Translations under genes and position numbers: made by a program
From: DASSLY01 sp035689185
Lineage (GTDB): Bacteria > Actinomycetota > Actinomycetes > Actinomycetales > Dermatophilaceae
Length of the DNA: 64,000 bases
Reading direction: 5' to 3'
Assembly (NCBI GenBank): GCA_035689185.1
Contig: DASSLY010000021.1
Coordinates: forward strand, 29,647-93,646
In this document: piece after piece, positions 43,066-51,660 of the stretch
How positions within the stretch are numbered: the first letter of the stretch is position 1
How the letters are laid out: every line of letters begins with the position of its first letter
The notes under the pieces: model-generated
Told to the model about the DNA's origin: nothing
The model's input: the letters and a program-made list of their open reading frames with translations, nothing else
Database searches by the model: none

Positions 43066-43904
43066 GCGTCACCTGCCCCGCTGGGCACGCCAGCGAGGCG
43101 ACCGACTACTGCGACGTCTGCGGTATGCCGATCGGCGCCGCGGGCGCGGCGCCGCCGGAAGCCGCCGCCCCGGAGGCGTCAGCGGCACCGCAGCCGTCAG
43201 CGGCACCGCAGCCGCCAGCGGCACCGCAGCCGCCAGCCGCCGGCGGCGGACAGCAGGTATGCCCGAACTGCTCTGCCGAGAACCCCAAGGACGCGCTGTT
43301 CTGCGAGGCGTGCGGTTACGACTTCACCACCGGGACGCTGCCCCGGCCGACGGAGACCCCGGCGGCTGTCGGCGAGTCCGCGGTGCCGTCCTCGGGCGGG
43401 TCGCTCGACCTCGATGCCCCCGATACCGCTGTCACCGCAACAGGGCTGGGCACGTCTGCCCCCGCGGCACCCGCCGCTCCGACGCCGCTGCCGGCGCCCG
43501 TGGAGTGGGTGGCCGAGGTCTGGGTGGACCCTGACTGGTATGACGTGCAGTCCAGCGACGAGCCGATGCCCTCGGCCGGGCTGCCCGTTGTGGTGCCCCT
43601 GCGGAGCAAGAGCGTCCTTATCGGCCGGCCGTCCGCCAGCCGGCACATCACCCCGGACATCGACTGCTCCGCGGACACCGGGGTGAGCCGACGCCAGGCC
43701 CAGCTCACCACCGACGGGAGCCGCTGGTTCGTCGAGGACCTGCAGTCCTCCAACGGCACGTGGGTGGGCCCGGCGAGCGGCCCGCTGCCGAGCGACCCGG
43801 TCCAGCCCGGCCAGCGGCGGGAACTGGCTGAGGACGACCGGGTCTACGTCGGCGCCTGGACCCGGCTGGTCGTGCGCCGCGCCCTGCCCGACGAACAGTT
43901 CTGA
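43062..43904 (+). CDS. FHA-domain protein with two N-terminal zinc ribbons
   Basis: A 280-aa protein. Zinc-ribbon-like clusters CPAGHASEATDYCDVCG and CPNCSAENPKDALFCEACG are separated by an Ala/Pro linker. The C-terminal FHA domain (about 170-270) has IGRPS, SRRQAQL and SSNGTWV, the phosphothreonine-binding residues. It should read phosphothreonine made by the PknG-type kinase, analogous to GarA/OdhI, but it is much longer and I see no clear TT phosphorylation motif. GTG start overlaps the VWA stop. Confidence 0.9.
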   Translation: MSVTCPAGHASEATDYCDVCGMPIGAAGAAPPEAAAPEASAAPQPSAAPQPPAAPQPPAAGGGQQVCPNCSAENPKDALFCEACGYDFTTGTLPRPTETPAAVGESAVPSSGGSLDLDAPDTAVTATGLGTSAPAAPAAPTPLPAPVEWVAEVWVDPDWYDVQSSDEPMPSAGLPVVVPLRSKSVLIGRPSASRHITPDIDCSADTGVSRRQAQLTTDGSRWFVEDLQSSNGTWVGPASGPLPSDPVQPGQRRELAEDDRVYVGAWTRLVVRRALPDEQF

Positions 43905-44033
43905 CCCGTTTGGCCGACGCGCTCCTGAACACACGGCAGCGCAGGCGATAGGCAGCGCACGCGGTCAAGCCCGTCCACCCAGCCATGCTCGGCGGAATCG
44001 ACTGTGCTCGCAGGTCGTGGCACCGGTAGCCTC

Positions 44034-44070
44034 AATCTCGGAGATTCGCGCCGTTCGACCCCGTTCGACC
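44034..44070 (+). promoter_or_regulatory. Candidate operator upstream of 44111 gene
   Basis: A 13-bp near-contiguous palindrome AATCTC-G-GAGATT (44034-44046) is followed by two perfect tandem copies of CCGTTCGACC (44051-44060 and 44061-44070). They lie 41-77 bp before the next start codon, in a 206-bp gap after the FHA gene. Function unproven. Confidence 0.4.
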
Positions 44071-44110
44071 AGTCGATCAGGCGTGACCGCCAGCGGGAAA
44101 GGACACGAGG

Positions 44111-44836
44111 ATGAACGCCGACGAGCAGCGGGCGCGACTGACCGAGGTGGCGCTGGAAACCCTGCTGGTGCCCGTCCGGGTCATCCGCCACGCGGTGGAG
44201 TTGGGACGCGCCACCCTGGCCGGAGAGGGGGCCACGGCGGGGCGGAGCTACGTCGAGGCGGTCGGCCAGGAGGGGGAACGCTACTGGAGGTCCGTGTCCG
44301 AGCTGGGCCGGGACTACGCAAACGATGTCATCGAGCTGGGCGCGAAGCTCACCTCGGCCATGACCGGCCAAGGCCGGCCGAAGCCGTTCACCAACCCCAG
44401 CCGCGCCGCCACCCCCCGGCACCCCGAGCGTCCCGAGCCCCGCCCGTTCACCAACCCCAGCCGCGCCGCCACCCCACAGCCAACCGAGCCAGCCGAGGCT
44501 CCCGAGACCTCCGGGCGAGAGGTGCCGGTCAGCATGAGCGGGAAGCTCGGCGGGCGGGCCACGGCGACCGCGACGGTGACCAACCAGCAGGCGCGTCGCC
44601 GCAAGGTGAAGTTGACCCCCTCCCCCTTCGCGACCCGCAACGGTCGACCGATCGACCTGGTCCTCACGGTCGACCCCCCGCAGCCGACCCTGGCGCCGAA
44701 CGAGGAGCTGACCCTCACCTTCACCGCAGACCTGTCCGCCGAGGCGGTCAAGGCCGGGCGCACGTACCGGTGCCAGGTCGAGGCGACGGGGGGCGACAAG
44801 GCGGTCTTCGAGGTGACGCTGAACGTCAACGCCTGA
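44111..44836 (+). CDS. Uncharacterised protein with helical N-terminus and Ig-like C-terminus
   Basis: A 241-aa protein. Residues 5-85 form amphipathic helices. A linker holds two copies of PFTNPSRAATP (92-102 and 112-122). The C-terminal 100 residues are beta-rich (GRATATATVTNQQARRRKV, then LTFTADLSAEAVKAGRTY), like a small Ig-type domain that binds or decorates a surface. No signal peptide. An AGGA-containing site precedes the ATG. Possibly a granule- or polymer-associated protein (weak inference). Confidence 0.7.
   Translation: MNADEQRARLTEVALETLLVPVRVIRHAVELGRATLAGEGATAGRSYVEAVGQEGERYWRSVSELGRDYANDVIELGAKLTSAMTGQGRPKPFTNPSRAATPRHPERPEPRPFTNPSRAATPQPTEPAEAPETSGREVPVSMSGKLGGRATATATVTNQQARRRKVKLTPSPFATRNGRPIDLVLTVDPPQPTLAPNEELTLTFTADLSAEAVKAGRTYRCQVEATGGDKAVFEVTLNVNA
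44384..44475 (+). repeat. 60-bp tandem repeat in coding linker
   Basis: A 32-bp identical block starting CCGTTCACCAACCCC occurs at 44384-44415 and 44444-44475, a period of 60 bp (20 codons). It duplicates the PFTNPSRAATP linker motif and points to a recent in-frame duplication. Confidence 0.85.
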
Positions 44837-44910
44837 CCCCGCTTGGCGGCGGCCGGGGACCCAGCGCACACTAAGTCGTAACGCGAGCCAATGACGCGCT
44901 GGAGGCAACC

Positions 44911-45648
44911 ATGAGGTTCACCCGCTCGCTGCGACCGATGCAAGCACCCTGGGCTGTTCCGGTGCTCTCCCGCGGCCGCCACCGCGGCCCGCGCAAGGGA
45001 GCTTGCTTCATGGAGATGGCCTCGTTCCTCGCCGGCGAGCGCTGGAGCGACCACCCGGCGTGCACCCACCCGCTGCTGGCCGAGCTCGCCCGGATGGTCA
45101 CCGACTACTCCGGCGACGTCGACCGGCAGCAGCTGGCCCCGTTGATCCCGGACGTGATCGGGTTAAACGGCAAGGACATCCGTATCGACGCCGAGATCGC
45201 CCTCAGCTGCGCCCAGGCAGCCCTGCCCGTGGTCGCCGCCGAGCGACAACGGGTGCTCGCGGCCGGCATCCTGGCCTGCGAACGGGTGCTGGCCCAGCTG
45301 GACAGCCGTCCGTCCGACGACCTCCGGCCGGCCAGCCGAGACGCGCTCGGCCTTGCCCCGGAGGCCTGGTCCTGGGCTCGGCGCTTCTCCCGCGACCTCT
45401 GCCTGTCCCACCGCGTCTTCCGGGCGCAGAGCGCCCCTCGCATCGTCGCGCTCGCTGTGGAGGGCACCGCGACCGCGTGCGTCGCCGATCCCGGCGCCCG
45501 GCTGCTGGACATGCTGACCCAAGGAATCCGGATCGTGGACCGGCTCATGCTCCGCGACGACGTCGCTGAAGCCGCGGTCCCCACCCCAGGCCCCCACCCC
45601 CGGCTAGACACCGAAGCGAGCGTGGCAGCGGCCGTGGTGCGCCGCTGA
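44911..45648 (+). CDS. Uncharacterised helical protein
   Basis: A 245-aa protein. GGAGG lies 5 nt before the ATG. The first 35 residues are basic; the rest is helical (MASFLAGERWSDHPACTHPLLAELARMVTDYS, in two helices, then repeated Ala/Leu/Arg helices). An internal ATG near residue 34 could also start it. Not recognised. It lies 217 bp upstream of an ECF sigma gene. Confidence 0.65.
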   Translation: MRFTRSLRPMQAPWAVPVLSRGRHRGPRKGACFMEMASFLAGERWSDHPACTHPLLAELARMVTDYSGDVDRQQLAPLIPDVIGLNGKDIRIDAEIALSCAQAALPVVAAERQRVLAAGILACERVLAQLDSRPSDDLRPASRDALGLAPEAWSWARRFSRDLCLSHRVFRAQSAPRIVALAVEGTATACVADPGARLLDMLTQGIRIVDRLMLRDDVAEAAVPTPGPHPRLDTEASVAAAVVRR

Positions 45649-45865
45649 CACGCCCTTTCCAGCGGCCACCCACCTGGTCGGGCCGGTGGGCAGGTGAGTG
45701 GTCCGGTCGGGTCCCCGGTCGCCGGCCGGATCAAGGACCTCACCGCCGTGCTGGCCGGCTCTGCCACGGCCGGCCAGGCTCCGTCGATGGCAGCTGCGGC
45801 ATACTCGCCGGCGACATCGTGCCGCCGGAGCAACCGCGAGCCGGGAAGCTCTCGAAGTGACTGAC
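45649..45865 (+). promoter_or_regulatory. Leader region of the ECF sigma/anti-sigma operon
   Basis: The 217-bp gap contains CTGGCCGG (45751-45758) pairing with CCGGCCAG (45770-45777) around an 11-nt loop. No clear ECF-type GGAAC -35 was found. No gene is supported. Confidence 0.35.
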
Positions 45866-46432
45866 ATGGACGCGGGTGACCTCGGCGCGCGGCTCGCCGC
45901 CGGCGACGAGCTCGCCCTCCAGGAGTGCTACGCCCGGTACGGCCGGGTGGTGCTGTCGTACTTGCGCCGGTATGTAGGCCCGGACGATGCGGAGGACGTG
46001 CTCCAAGGGACCTTCCTGGACGTCTGGCGGCATGCCGGGCGGTACGACCCCAGCTACAGCTTCTCCGGCTGGGTGTTCACCCTGGCCCACCGTCGCGCGG
46101 TCGACTCGCTGCGGCGGCGGCGGCCGGTGGTGATCCCGGTCGAGGCCTTGCGGGAGGTGGTCGGCGAGGACGGCCGGGACGTGGCGGAGCAGTTCGCCTG
46201 GGCCGCCGACGTCCGGGCAGCCCTGGGCGCCCTGCCCGCCGCGCAGCGGGAGGTGCTCGAGCTGGCCTACTTCGGCGACCGCACCCAGCGCGAGATCTCC
46301 ACCTTGCTGGACGTCCCGCTCGGAACGGTGAAGGCGCGGATGTCGCGCGGCACCAAGGCTCTGGGCCGGCTGCTGCGCGGCGAGGACACCTTGGCGCAGT
46401 CCCCGGCTGCTGAAGGCGGTGACAACCGATGA
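45866..46432 (+). CDS. ECF-type RNA polymerase sigma factor (SigK-like)
   Basis: A 188-aa group 4 sigma factor. Region 2 (about 20-85) has DAEDVLQGTFLDVWRHAGRYDP and SGWVFTLAHRRAVDSLRRRR. Region 4 (about 120-175) has LPAAQREVLELAYFGDRTQREIS and VPLGTVKARMSRG, the helix-turn-helix contacting -35. It overlaps the anti-sigma gene by ATGA, as for SigK-RskA pairs. The ATG at 45866 is used; a GTG three codons upstream is possible. Probably controls an envelope or redox stress regulon. Confidence 0.92.
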   Translation: MDAGDLGARLAAGDELALQECYARYGRVVLSYLRRYVGPDDAEDVLQGTFLDVWRHAGRYDPSYSFSGWVFTLAHRRAVDSLRRRRPVVIPVEALREVVGEDGRDVAEQFAWAADVRAALGALPAAQREVLELAYFGDRTQREISTLLDVPLGTVKARMSRGTKALGRLLRGEDTLAQSPAAEGGDNR

Positions 46433-47097
46433 CTCATGACGAGGCTGTCGCCGAGCTGCCCTCGGTGCTGCGCGGTGAGCTCGACCGGGCCGCCCTCCAC
46501 GACGTCATCGAGCACCTGCGCGGATGCACCGAATGCTCCGCCGAGCTGGTCGACCTCGCCGGCGGCAACGCGGCGCTGCTGGCTGCGAGCCGGACCCTGC
46601 GCGAGGATCAGCCCGTACCGCAAGCCGAGGCCCCCGAGACCCTGCCGGCGCTGCGTCCGGCGCGCGGGCGCCGGAGGCTGCTCACCCGCACCGCGATCGG
46701 CGTCGCTGCGGCCGCCGCCCTGGTCATCGCCGTGACAGTGGGCATCACGGTCGGCCGCGACCAGGAGGCCACCCGGGCGGCGCAGCTGTCCGCAGTTGCC
46801 GGTTCCACCGGTCAGGGCACGGTGACCATGGCGGCCTCCGCCGACGACGGCACCCGGATGACCCTCACCACCAAGGGCCTTCGACCCGCCGGCGACGGCA
46901 AGTTCTATTACGCGTGGCTGTTCGACCCGGCCACCAACAAGATGCTGGCCCTGGGGGTGGTCGGCCCCGACGGTAACGCGACGTTCACCGTCGACTCCTC
47001 GATCCTGAGCAGGTACCACGCCGTCGACGTCAGCCTTCAGGACGACAACGGCAACCCCGCGCACTCCGCCCTGTCAGTCCTGCGCGGCCGCTACTGA
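46429..47097 (+). CDS. Membrane anti-sigma factor (RskA-like)
   Basis: A 222-aa single-pass protein. The N-terminal anti-sigma domain has the zinc motif HLRGCTEC (H29, C33, C36). One membrane helix spans about 88-108. The extracytoplasmic RskA-type domain (115-222) includes RMTLTTKGLRPAGDGKFYYAWLF and ends HSALSVLRGRY. It should sequester the sigma factor encoded upstream until regulated proteolysis releases it. Confidence 0.92.
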   Translation: MTHDEAVAELPSVLRGELDRAALHDVIEHLRGCTECSAELVDLAGGNAALLAASRTLREDQPVPQAEAPETLPALRPARGRRRLLTRTAIGVAAAAALVIAVTVGITVGRDQEATRAAQLSAVAGSTGQGTVTMAASADDGTRMTLTTKGLRPAGDGKFYYAWLFDPATNKMLALGVVGPDGNATFTVDSSILSRYHAVDVSLQDDNGNPAHSALSVLRGRY

Positions 47098-47186
47098 CCG
47101 CGCGACCACGCCCGTGCCCGCCCAGTAGACGCGGGCCCCTCCCGGCGACCACCATGGGATGTCGGACGGTCAGCAGAGGAGGCGCC

Positions 47187-47660
47187 ATGCCCACGAGCCT
47201 CTCCGCCGCCCTGGAACAGGTCCGCCGCCACCGCGCCGAGCTACGGGACTCCGCCAGCGCGCTTGAGTCCGCGCTCGCCGCGCCCGCGCCCGGCCGCGGC
47301 AGCTTGTGGCTGGTGCGGGTGCGCGCCGCACTGATGGAGCTGCTCGCAGACTTCCGCGTGCACATCGAGCTCACCGAAGGCGTCGGCCAGACGCCAGGCC
47401 TGTATGCCGACGTGCAGCGTGCCGCGCCCCGGCTGGCCGGCGCGGTCGGCCGGCTGGCCTGCCAGCACGCCGAGCTGGTCGACGGCGTTGTCACGCTGCT
47501 GGAGGACGTCGAGCAGCAGGACGGCCGGACCGGCGCGGCCGAGGTGGCACGGGTCCGAGACGAAGGCACCCGGCTGCTCGGACGCGTGGTCCGGCACCGC
47601 CAGGGGGAGTCCGATGTGGTCTACGAGGCCTACCAGGTCGACATCGGCGGTGAGAACTGA
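47187..47660 (+). CDS. Hemerythrin-like four-helix protein
   Basis: A 157-aa helical protein. AGGAGG precedes the ATG at 47187. His residues in DFRVHIELTEG, CQHAELVDG and VRHRQGESDVVYEAY are placed as in diverged HHE/hemerythrin-like proteins; the C-terminal HRQGESD(L/V)VYEAY is typical of the actinobacterial group. Whether a full di-iron site is present is unclear, so oxygen or redox sensing is only a suggestion. Its stop is 10 bp from that of a very large convergent gene. Confidence 0.65.
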   Translation: MPTSLSAALEQVRRHRAELRDSASALESALAAPAPGRGSLWLVRVRAALMELLADFRVHIELTEGVGQTPGLYADVQRAAPRLAGAVGRLACQHAELVDGVVTLLEDVEQQDGRTGAAEVARVRDEGTRLLGRVVRHRQGESDVVYEAYQVDIGGEN

Positions 47661-47670
47661 GCTCCGGCTG

Positions 47671-50600
47671 TCAGCGGAGCGGAAAGGCAGCGGCATACAC
47701 CACCCGGGGGACCACCCGCTCGGCGCCCGGCGTCGCCCCGTCGGCGAGCAGGCGCTCCTCCTCGACCACGAGCAGCCGCAGCTGCTCGACGGCCTCACCG
47801 TCGGCGGGCAGCCGCACCTGGCCCGTCCATGTGGCCACCGCGCCGGCAACGGTCCGCGTCAGTGTCACCACGGTCTCGGGCAGCGTCTGCCAGCGCAGCG
47901 CCTCGTCGCTCACGGCCGGGTCGGCCCGCTGCACCTGCACCGTCACCGCCGGCAGCGCCGCGTCGTCGGCGCGCAGCTCGCCGCGACCGCGGACGGCGGT
48001 GTAGCTCGGCCCGGCCACCGTCACCGTGCGCGTCAACGGGTCGTCCGCCCCGGTGGTCACGGTCGCGGTCCGGTCCGGCACCGGCTGCACGATGTCGGCA
48101 AGGACGACTCCCGAGACCGCGCAGTGCGACAAGGACACGGGCTGGTAGCGCACCAGCGAGAGACGCAGGAACGGCTGGTATGCCGTGCCCGTGTCGATGT
48201 CGACGTCGCAGAACCACCTCCGGGTCGACGCGTCATACCGGGGCTCGAACGCCACGACCGTGACCGGCCCCACCGGGGCGCCGACCAGCTCCACGCCGGT
48301 GGCGACCACGGGGTCGCCGCGGAAGCTGGCGGCTCGCAAGTTGCGCAGCGGAGCGCTTGCCCGGGTCGGGTCCTGCCCCACGAGCGACACGAACGGGTAG
48401 TCCGCGCCCTTGGGCGAGATCACGTCGCTGCCCACGACGACGCCCAGCAGCTCCCCGGCGCCCGAGGACCACCAGCCGCGCCCCATCCATACGCGCACGC
48501 CCCCGCCTCGACGGCGACTGACCGCAGTGTCACCCTCCTGCGCCTGGCTCCAGCCCATCGTCGGCATCAGGTAGTGCACGTCCGGCAGCTTCGGTGGGGC
48601 CGAGCTCGGCACGTCGACGGCGATCGGCGCGCTGGCCACGCTCAGCCGGTCCGGCTGGTCGATCCAGGACACGGGGAAGTCCTCGCGGAACGGCGTCGTG
48701 GCGGTCACCGTGTAGCTGACCCGGCGATACTTGGTGTCGCCGAACTGGTGCGCCGGCGGCTGCTGCCAGCCCAGCTCCCTGGCCACGCCGGAGTCGAAGG
48801 TCAGCAGCCGCCGGTCGCGCAGCAGGTAGCCGGCCGGTTGGCCGTCGTCGCGCACCGCCGCGACAGTAGCCAAAGGTAGACGGAGAACCGTTGTGGTACA
48901 GGCTAGTTCGCGCGGCGCTTCATCTCGGACGTCATCGACGGGGTCGGTCCACGTGGCGCCGACGTCGACCCGCTCCGTGCTCGGCGGGTCTACCAACACC
49001 TCCGCCCGCAGGTCGGCGAACGTCTGCCCGACGGACCTGTTCACCCGCAGGTCGGTCACGTCCGGGACCACGAGCGGGTGCTGGACCGCGTGCACCAGCT
49101 CGAGCTCGTGCCACGGCGTCGTCAACCAGCAGCGATTGGCCTTCATCGCCTCCACGACGCGGTCGAGTTCGCCACCGGCGAGCTCCTGCTCGCACCAGCG
49201 CAGCATCCCCATCAGGTCCAGGCGGTCCAGCTGCGAGGCCATCAGCACCCGCGCCGTCGTGGCCTGCGGCAGCCGCACCGTCAGCAGCCGGGAGCCCTCG
49301 TCCCACGTGGGCGGCCCTGTCCCGTCAGCCAGCTGCAGCCGCAACGGCCGTGCCTGGTGCCAGGTCGGGCCGTCGAAAGGCACCACGAACGGCTCCCCCG
49401 CAGGCTGGCCGGGCAGCCCGAAGAACACCGCTCCTACCGCGAGCGGATCTGGCAGATAAGGCAGCTCGAGCTGGTCCACGCGGTGGATCAGGTACCGTTC
49501 GCCGCCGCCCCCGGCTGCCGGGATCGTCACGACCTCAGCGCCGGGCGCGTCCGGGTCGTCGAAGCTGCCGCTCTCCCGCCGCGCGACCGCATACGCCGCC
49601 GCGATGTCGGCCACCCGCTCCGGCGTCGGCGGAGTCCCGTCCGATCCGATGGCCAGGTCGAAGAGCCCGTGCTTCTCGACCAGCTCGTAGGACGCCTTCG
49701 GCGGCGCGATGTGGCGGACGTCCACAGCGGCATACCCGGGGTGGGTTCCCGCGTGCTCGGCGTTGAACGCCTCGGCATACCCCGCCGGGTCCAGCCCGAC
49801 GTCACTGCGCACCACCAGCCGGTGCAGCGAGGCTCCCTCGCCGTATGCCGTGTACGGCACGGCCGCCGGCGCGGGCACCGGTTCGAACCGCAGGTAGGCG
49901 TCGGCAGCCAGGTCCCCGGCGGCTCCCGCGTCCAGCAGCCCGGTCGCCTCGGCCACGGTCAGTCCCCGCCCGGCCAGGTCGACCTCGCGCAGCCGCAGCC
50001 GGTAGGAGCGGCCGAACCGCAGCCGCGGCAACGATCCTGGCACGGCGGTCGAGGACAGGGACAGGCCCATGGCCGTGTGCGGGTCGTTGGCCACCTTCGC
50101 CGGCTGGGTCTCCGGCCGGGCCGGGTCGGGCGCGTCCGGGTGACGGGACAACGCGGCGCCTGCCCGCGGTGCGGACAGGCTCCACCCGTCCCACGTCACC
50201 AGCGCCTCGTGGGCGTACAGCTCGCCGTCCGGGTCCGGCTGCTGGCCGGGCGGGGTGAGCCGGCCGGTGAGGCTGACCTGGAGCTGCCCCTCTCCGGGCA
50301 GCTCCGCCGCCTGGCCGGCGTACCGCTGGGCGGTCGCGGTCACCGTCTGCTCGTGCAGCGACCGCCAGCCGCCGGTCGTGTCGTCGAAGACGTCCAGCCG
50401 GTAGCCACGGACCAGGTCCTCGGCGTAGAGCCGGGTCGGGCCAGCGTCGATCGCCGTGTTCACGGCCAGGTTGCGGGTGAACTCGCCCTGCAACGCGGCG
50501 GCCCGGCCGGTGTTGACCAACGACAGGCCCGTGGTGCGCAGCGCGGGCAGGCCGGCCGTGTCCGGCTGGTGCAGCCCGGGCCCGCCGGCCGCCGGCGACG

Positions 50601-51660
50601 GTTGGGTCATCGTGGCCGCGACGGCCAGCGACTTCAGCGCCGCGCCGTCGACGTCCACCTGGGACACGCCGAACGCGGCTGCCGGCAGCGGCAGCAGGCC
50701 CTCCGGCACCTCCGGCTCGGGCGACTGCCGGGCGGTCACGAACCTGCCGCCCTGGACCAGGTATGCCGTCTGGTGGGCCAGGTGCTCGCGTCGGACAGTG
50801 TCGTCCACCGGCGCGAAGACCGGTGCGGCGGCGATGAACCCGGTTGCGGCGGGCAGGTCCGCCACGGCGAGGTCGATGACCAGTCCAAGCCTGCGCAGCA
50901 GGCCCGGGTGGTCGCCGAGCGCGCTGAGCATCTGGTGGAAGTCCACGGTCCGCAGGTAGTGCTCGCCGTCGCCAGGCATCTCCCGAGGCTCGGTGTCCGG
51001 CGAGGAGTGGAACAGTGCGGCCCGCTCCACCTCGAATACGGCTCCGGCCGTGAGCGGTTCGACCGGGTCGCCACCTCGGTCACCGGTGCGCCTGCGGCGG
51101 ACGGCCTCCGCGCGCGCCCCGGCGAGGAAGTGCTCCGCAGCTCCGGCCGTGCCCAGGGCGCGGACCTGTTCGCCGTAGACGGACTGCCCCGGCCGCACCA
51201 CCTCCGACAGCAGTTCGTCTAGCCCCGGCCGCCGGGGCTCGACGTCGCGCGCCGTGCGCGTCGGCGGCAGCCGGTCCGGTGAGGCGGCCGCGGTCCGCGC
51301 GTACAGCCGCCGTAGCTGCGCGAGCACCTCCATCACCGCGAAGGACACCAGCGGCCGGTCCGCGTAGTCGGCGAAGGCGTACGGGTTGACCGGGGTCGCG
51401 GCCGGGAACAGCGCCGTCCACAGCGCGGTCTCGGGCGGGTCGCCGATCACCTCGCACGGCACGCCTACGCCCTCCGCTGTCAACGTGAACGTGGCCGCGG
51501 ACACGGTCGCCGGCCAGTCGAGCAGGTCGGGGTAGAGCGCGAGGGTCCTCCCCTCGTCGCTGCGCAGCCGCGGCGCCATCACGACGCAGACACGCAGCCG
51601 GCCGTCGCCCAGGACCCCGGCCGGGACGCACACCCACTGCAGCCGCTGCTCGGTGGTCAT
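47671..51660 (-). CDS. Very large uncharacterised protein (1329 aa)
   Basis: A 1329-aa protein with coding character throughout, no signal peptide and no membrane helix. It is rich in beta segments. A fibronectin-like stretch (LRFGRSYRLRLREVDLAGRGL) lies about residue 560-580, and YRRVSYTVTATTPFREDFPVSW about 990-1010. I find no catalytic motif. It overlaps the upstream 1024-aa gene by 4 bp (ATGA), so the two proteins are probably made in equal amounts and work together. I do not recognise the family; a structural shell, fibre or injected effector are guesses only. Confidence 0.8.
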   Translation of the reverse strand: MTTEQRLQWVCVPAGVLGDGRLRVCVVMAPRLRSDEGRTLALYPDLLDWPATVSAATFTLTAEGVGVPCEVIGDPPETALWTALFPAATPVNPYAFADYADRPLVSFAVMEVLAQLRRLYARTAAASPDRLPPTRTARDVEPRRPGLDELLSEVVRPGQSVYGEQVRALGTAGAAEHFLAGARAEAVRRRRTGDRGGDPVEPLTAGAVFEVERAALFHSSPDTEPREMPGDGEHYLRTVDFHQMLSALGDHPGLLRRLGLVIDLAVADLPAATGFIAAAPVFAPVDDTVRREHLAHQTAYLVQGGRFVTARQSPEPEVPEGLLPLPAAAFGVSQVDVDGAALKSLAVAATMTQPSPAAGGPGLHQPDTAGLPALRTTGLSLVNTGRAAALQGEFTRNLAVNTAIDAGPTRLYAEDLVRGYRLDVFDDTTGGWRSLHEQTVTATAQRYAGQAAELPGEGQLQVSLTGRLTPPGQQPDPDGELYAHEALVTWDGWSLSAPRAGAALSRHPDAPDPARPETQPAKVANDPHTAMGLSLSSTAVPGSLPRLRFGRSYRLRLREVDLAGRGLTVAEATGLLDAGAAGDLAADAYLRFEPVPAPAAVPYTAYGEGASLHRLVVRSDVGLDPAGYAEAFNAEHAGTHPGYAAVDVRHIAPPKASYELVEKHGLFDLAIGSDGTPPTPERVADIAAAYAVARRESGSFDDPDAPGAEVVTIPAAGGGGERYLIHRVDQLELPYLPDPLAVGAVFFGLPGQPAGEPFVVPFDGPTWHQARPLRLQLADGTGPPTWDEGSRLLTVRLPQATTARVLMASQLDRLDLMGMLRWCEQELAGGELDRVVEAMKANRCWLTTPWHELELVHAVQHPLVVPDVTDLRVNRSVGQTFADLRAEVLVDPPSTERVDVGATWTDPVDDVRDEAPRELACTTTVLRLPLATVAAVRDDGQPAGYLLRDRRLLTFDSGVARELGWQQPPAHQFGDTKYRRVSYTVTATTPFREDFPVSWIDQPDRLSVASAPIAVDVPSSAPPKLPDVHYLMPTMGWSQAQEGDTAVSRRRGGGVRVWMGRGWWSSGAGELLGVVVGSDVISPKGADYPFVSLVGQDPTRASAPLRNLRAASFRGDPVVATGVELVGAPVGPVTVVAFEPRYDASTRRWFCDVDIDTGTAYQPFLRLSLVRYQPVSLSHCAVSGVVLADIVQPVPDRTATVTTGADDPLTRTVTVAGPSYTAVRGRGELRADDAALPAVTVQVQRADPAVSDEALRWQTLPETVVTLTRTVAGAVATWTGQVRLPADGEAVEQLRLLVVEEERLLADGATPGAERVVPRVVYAAAFPLR

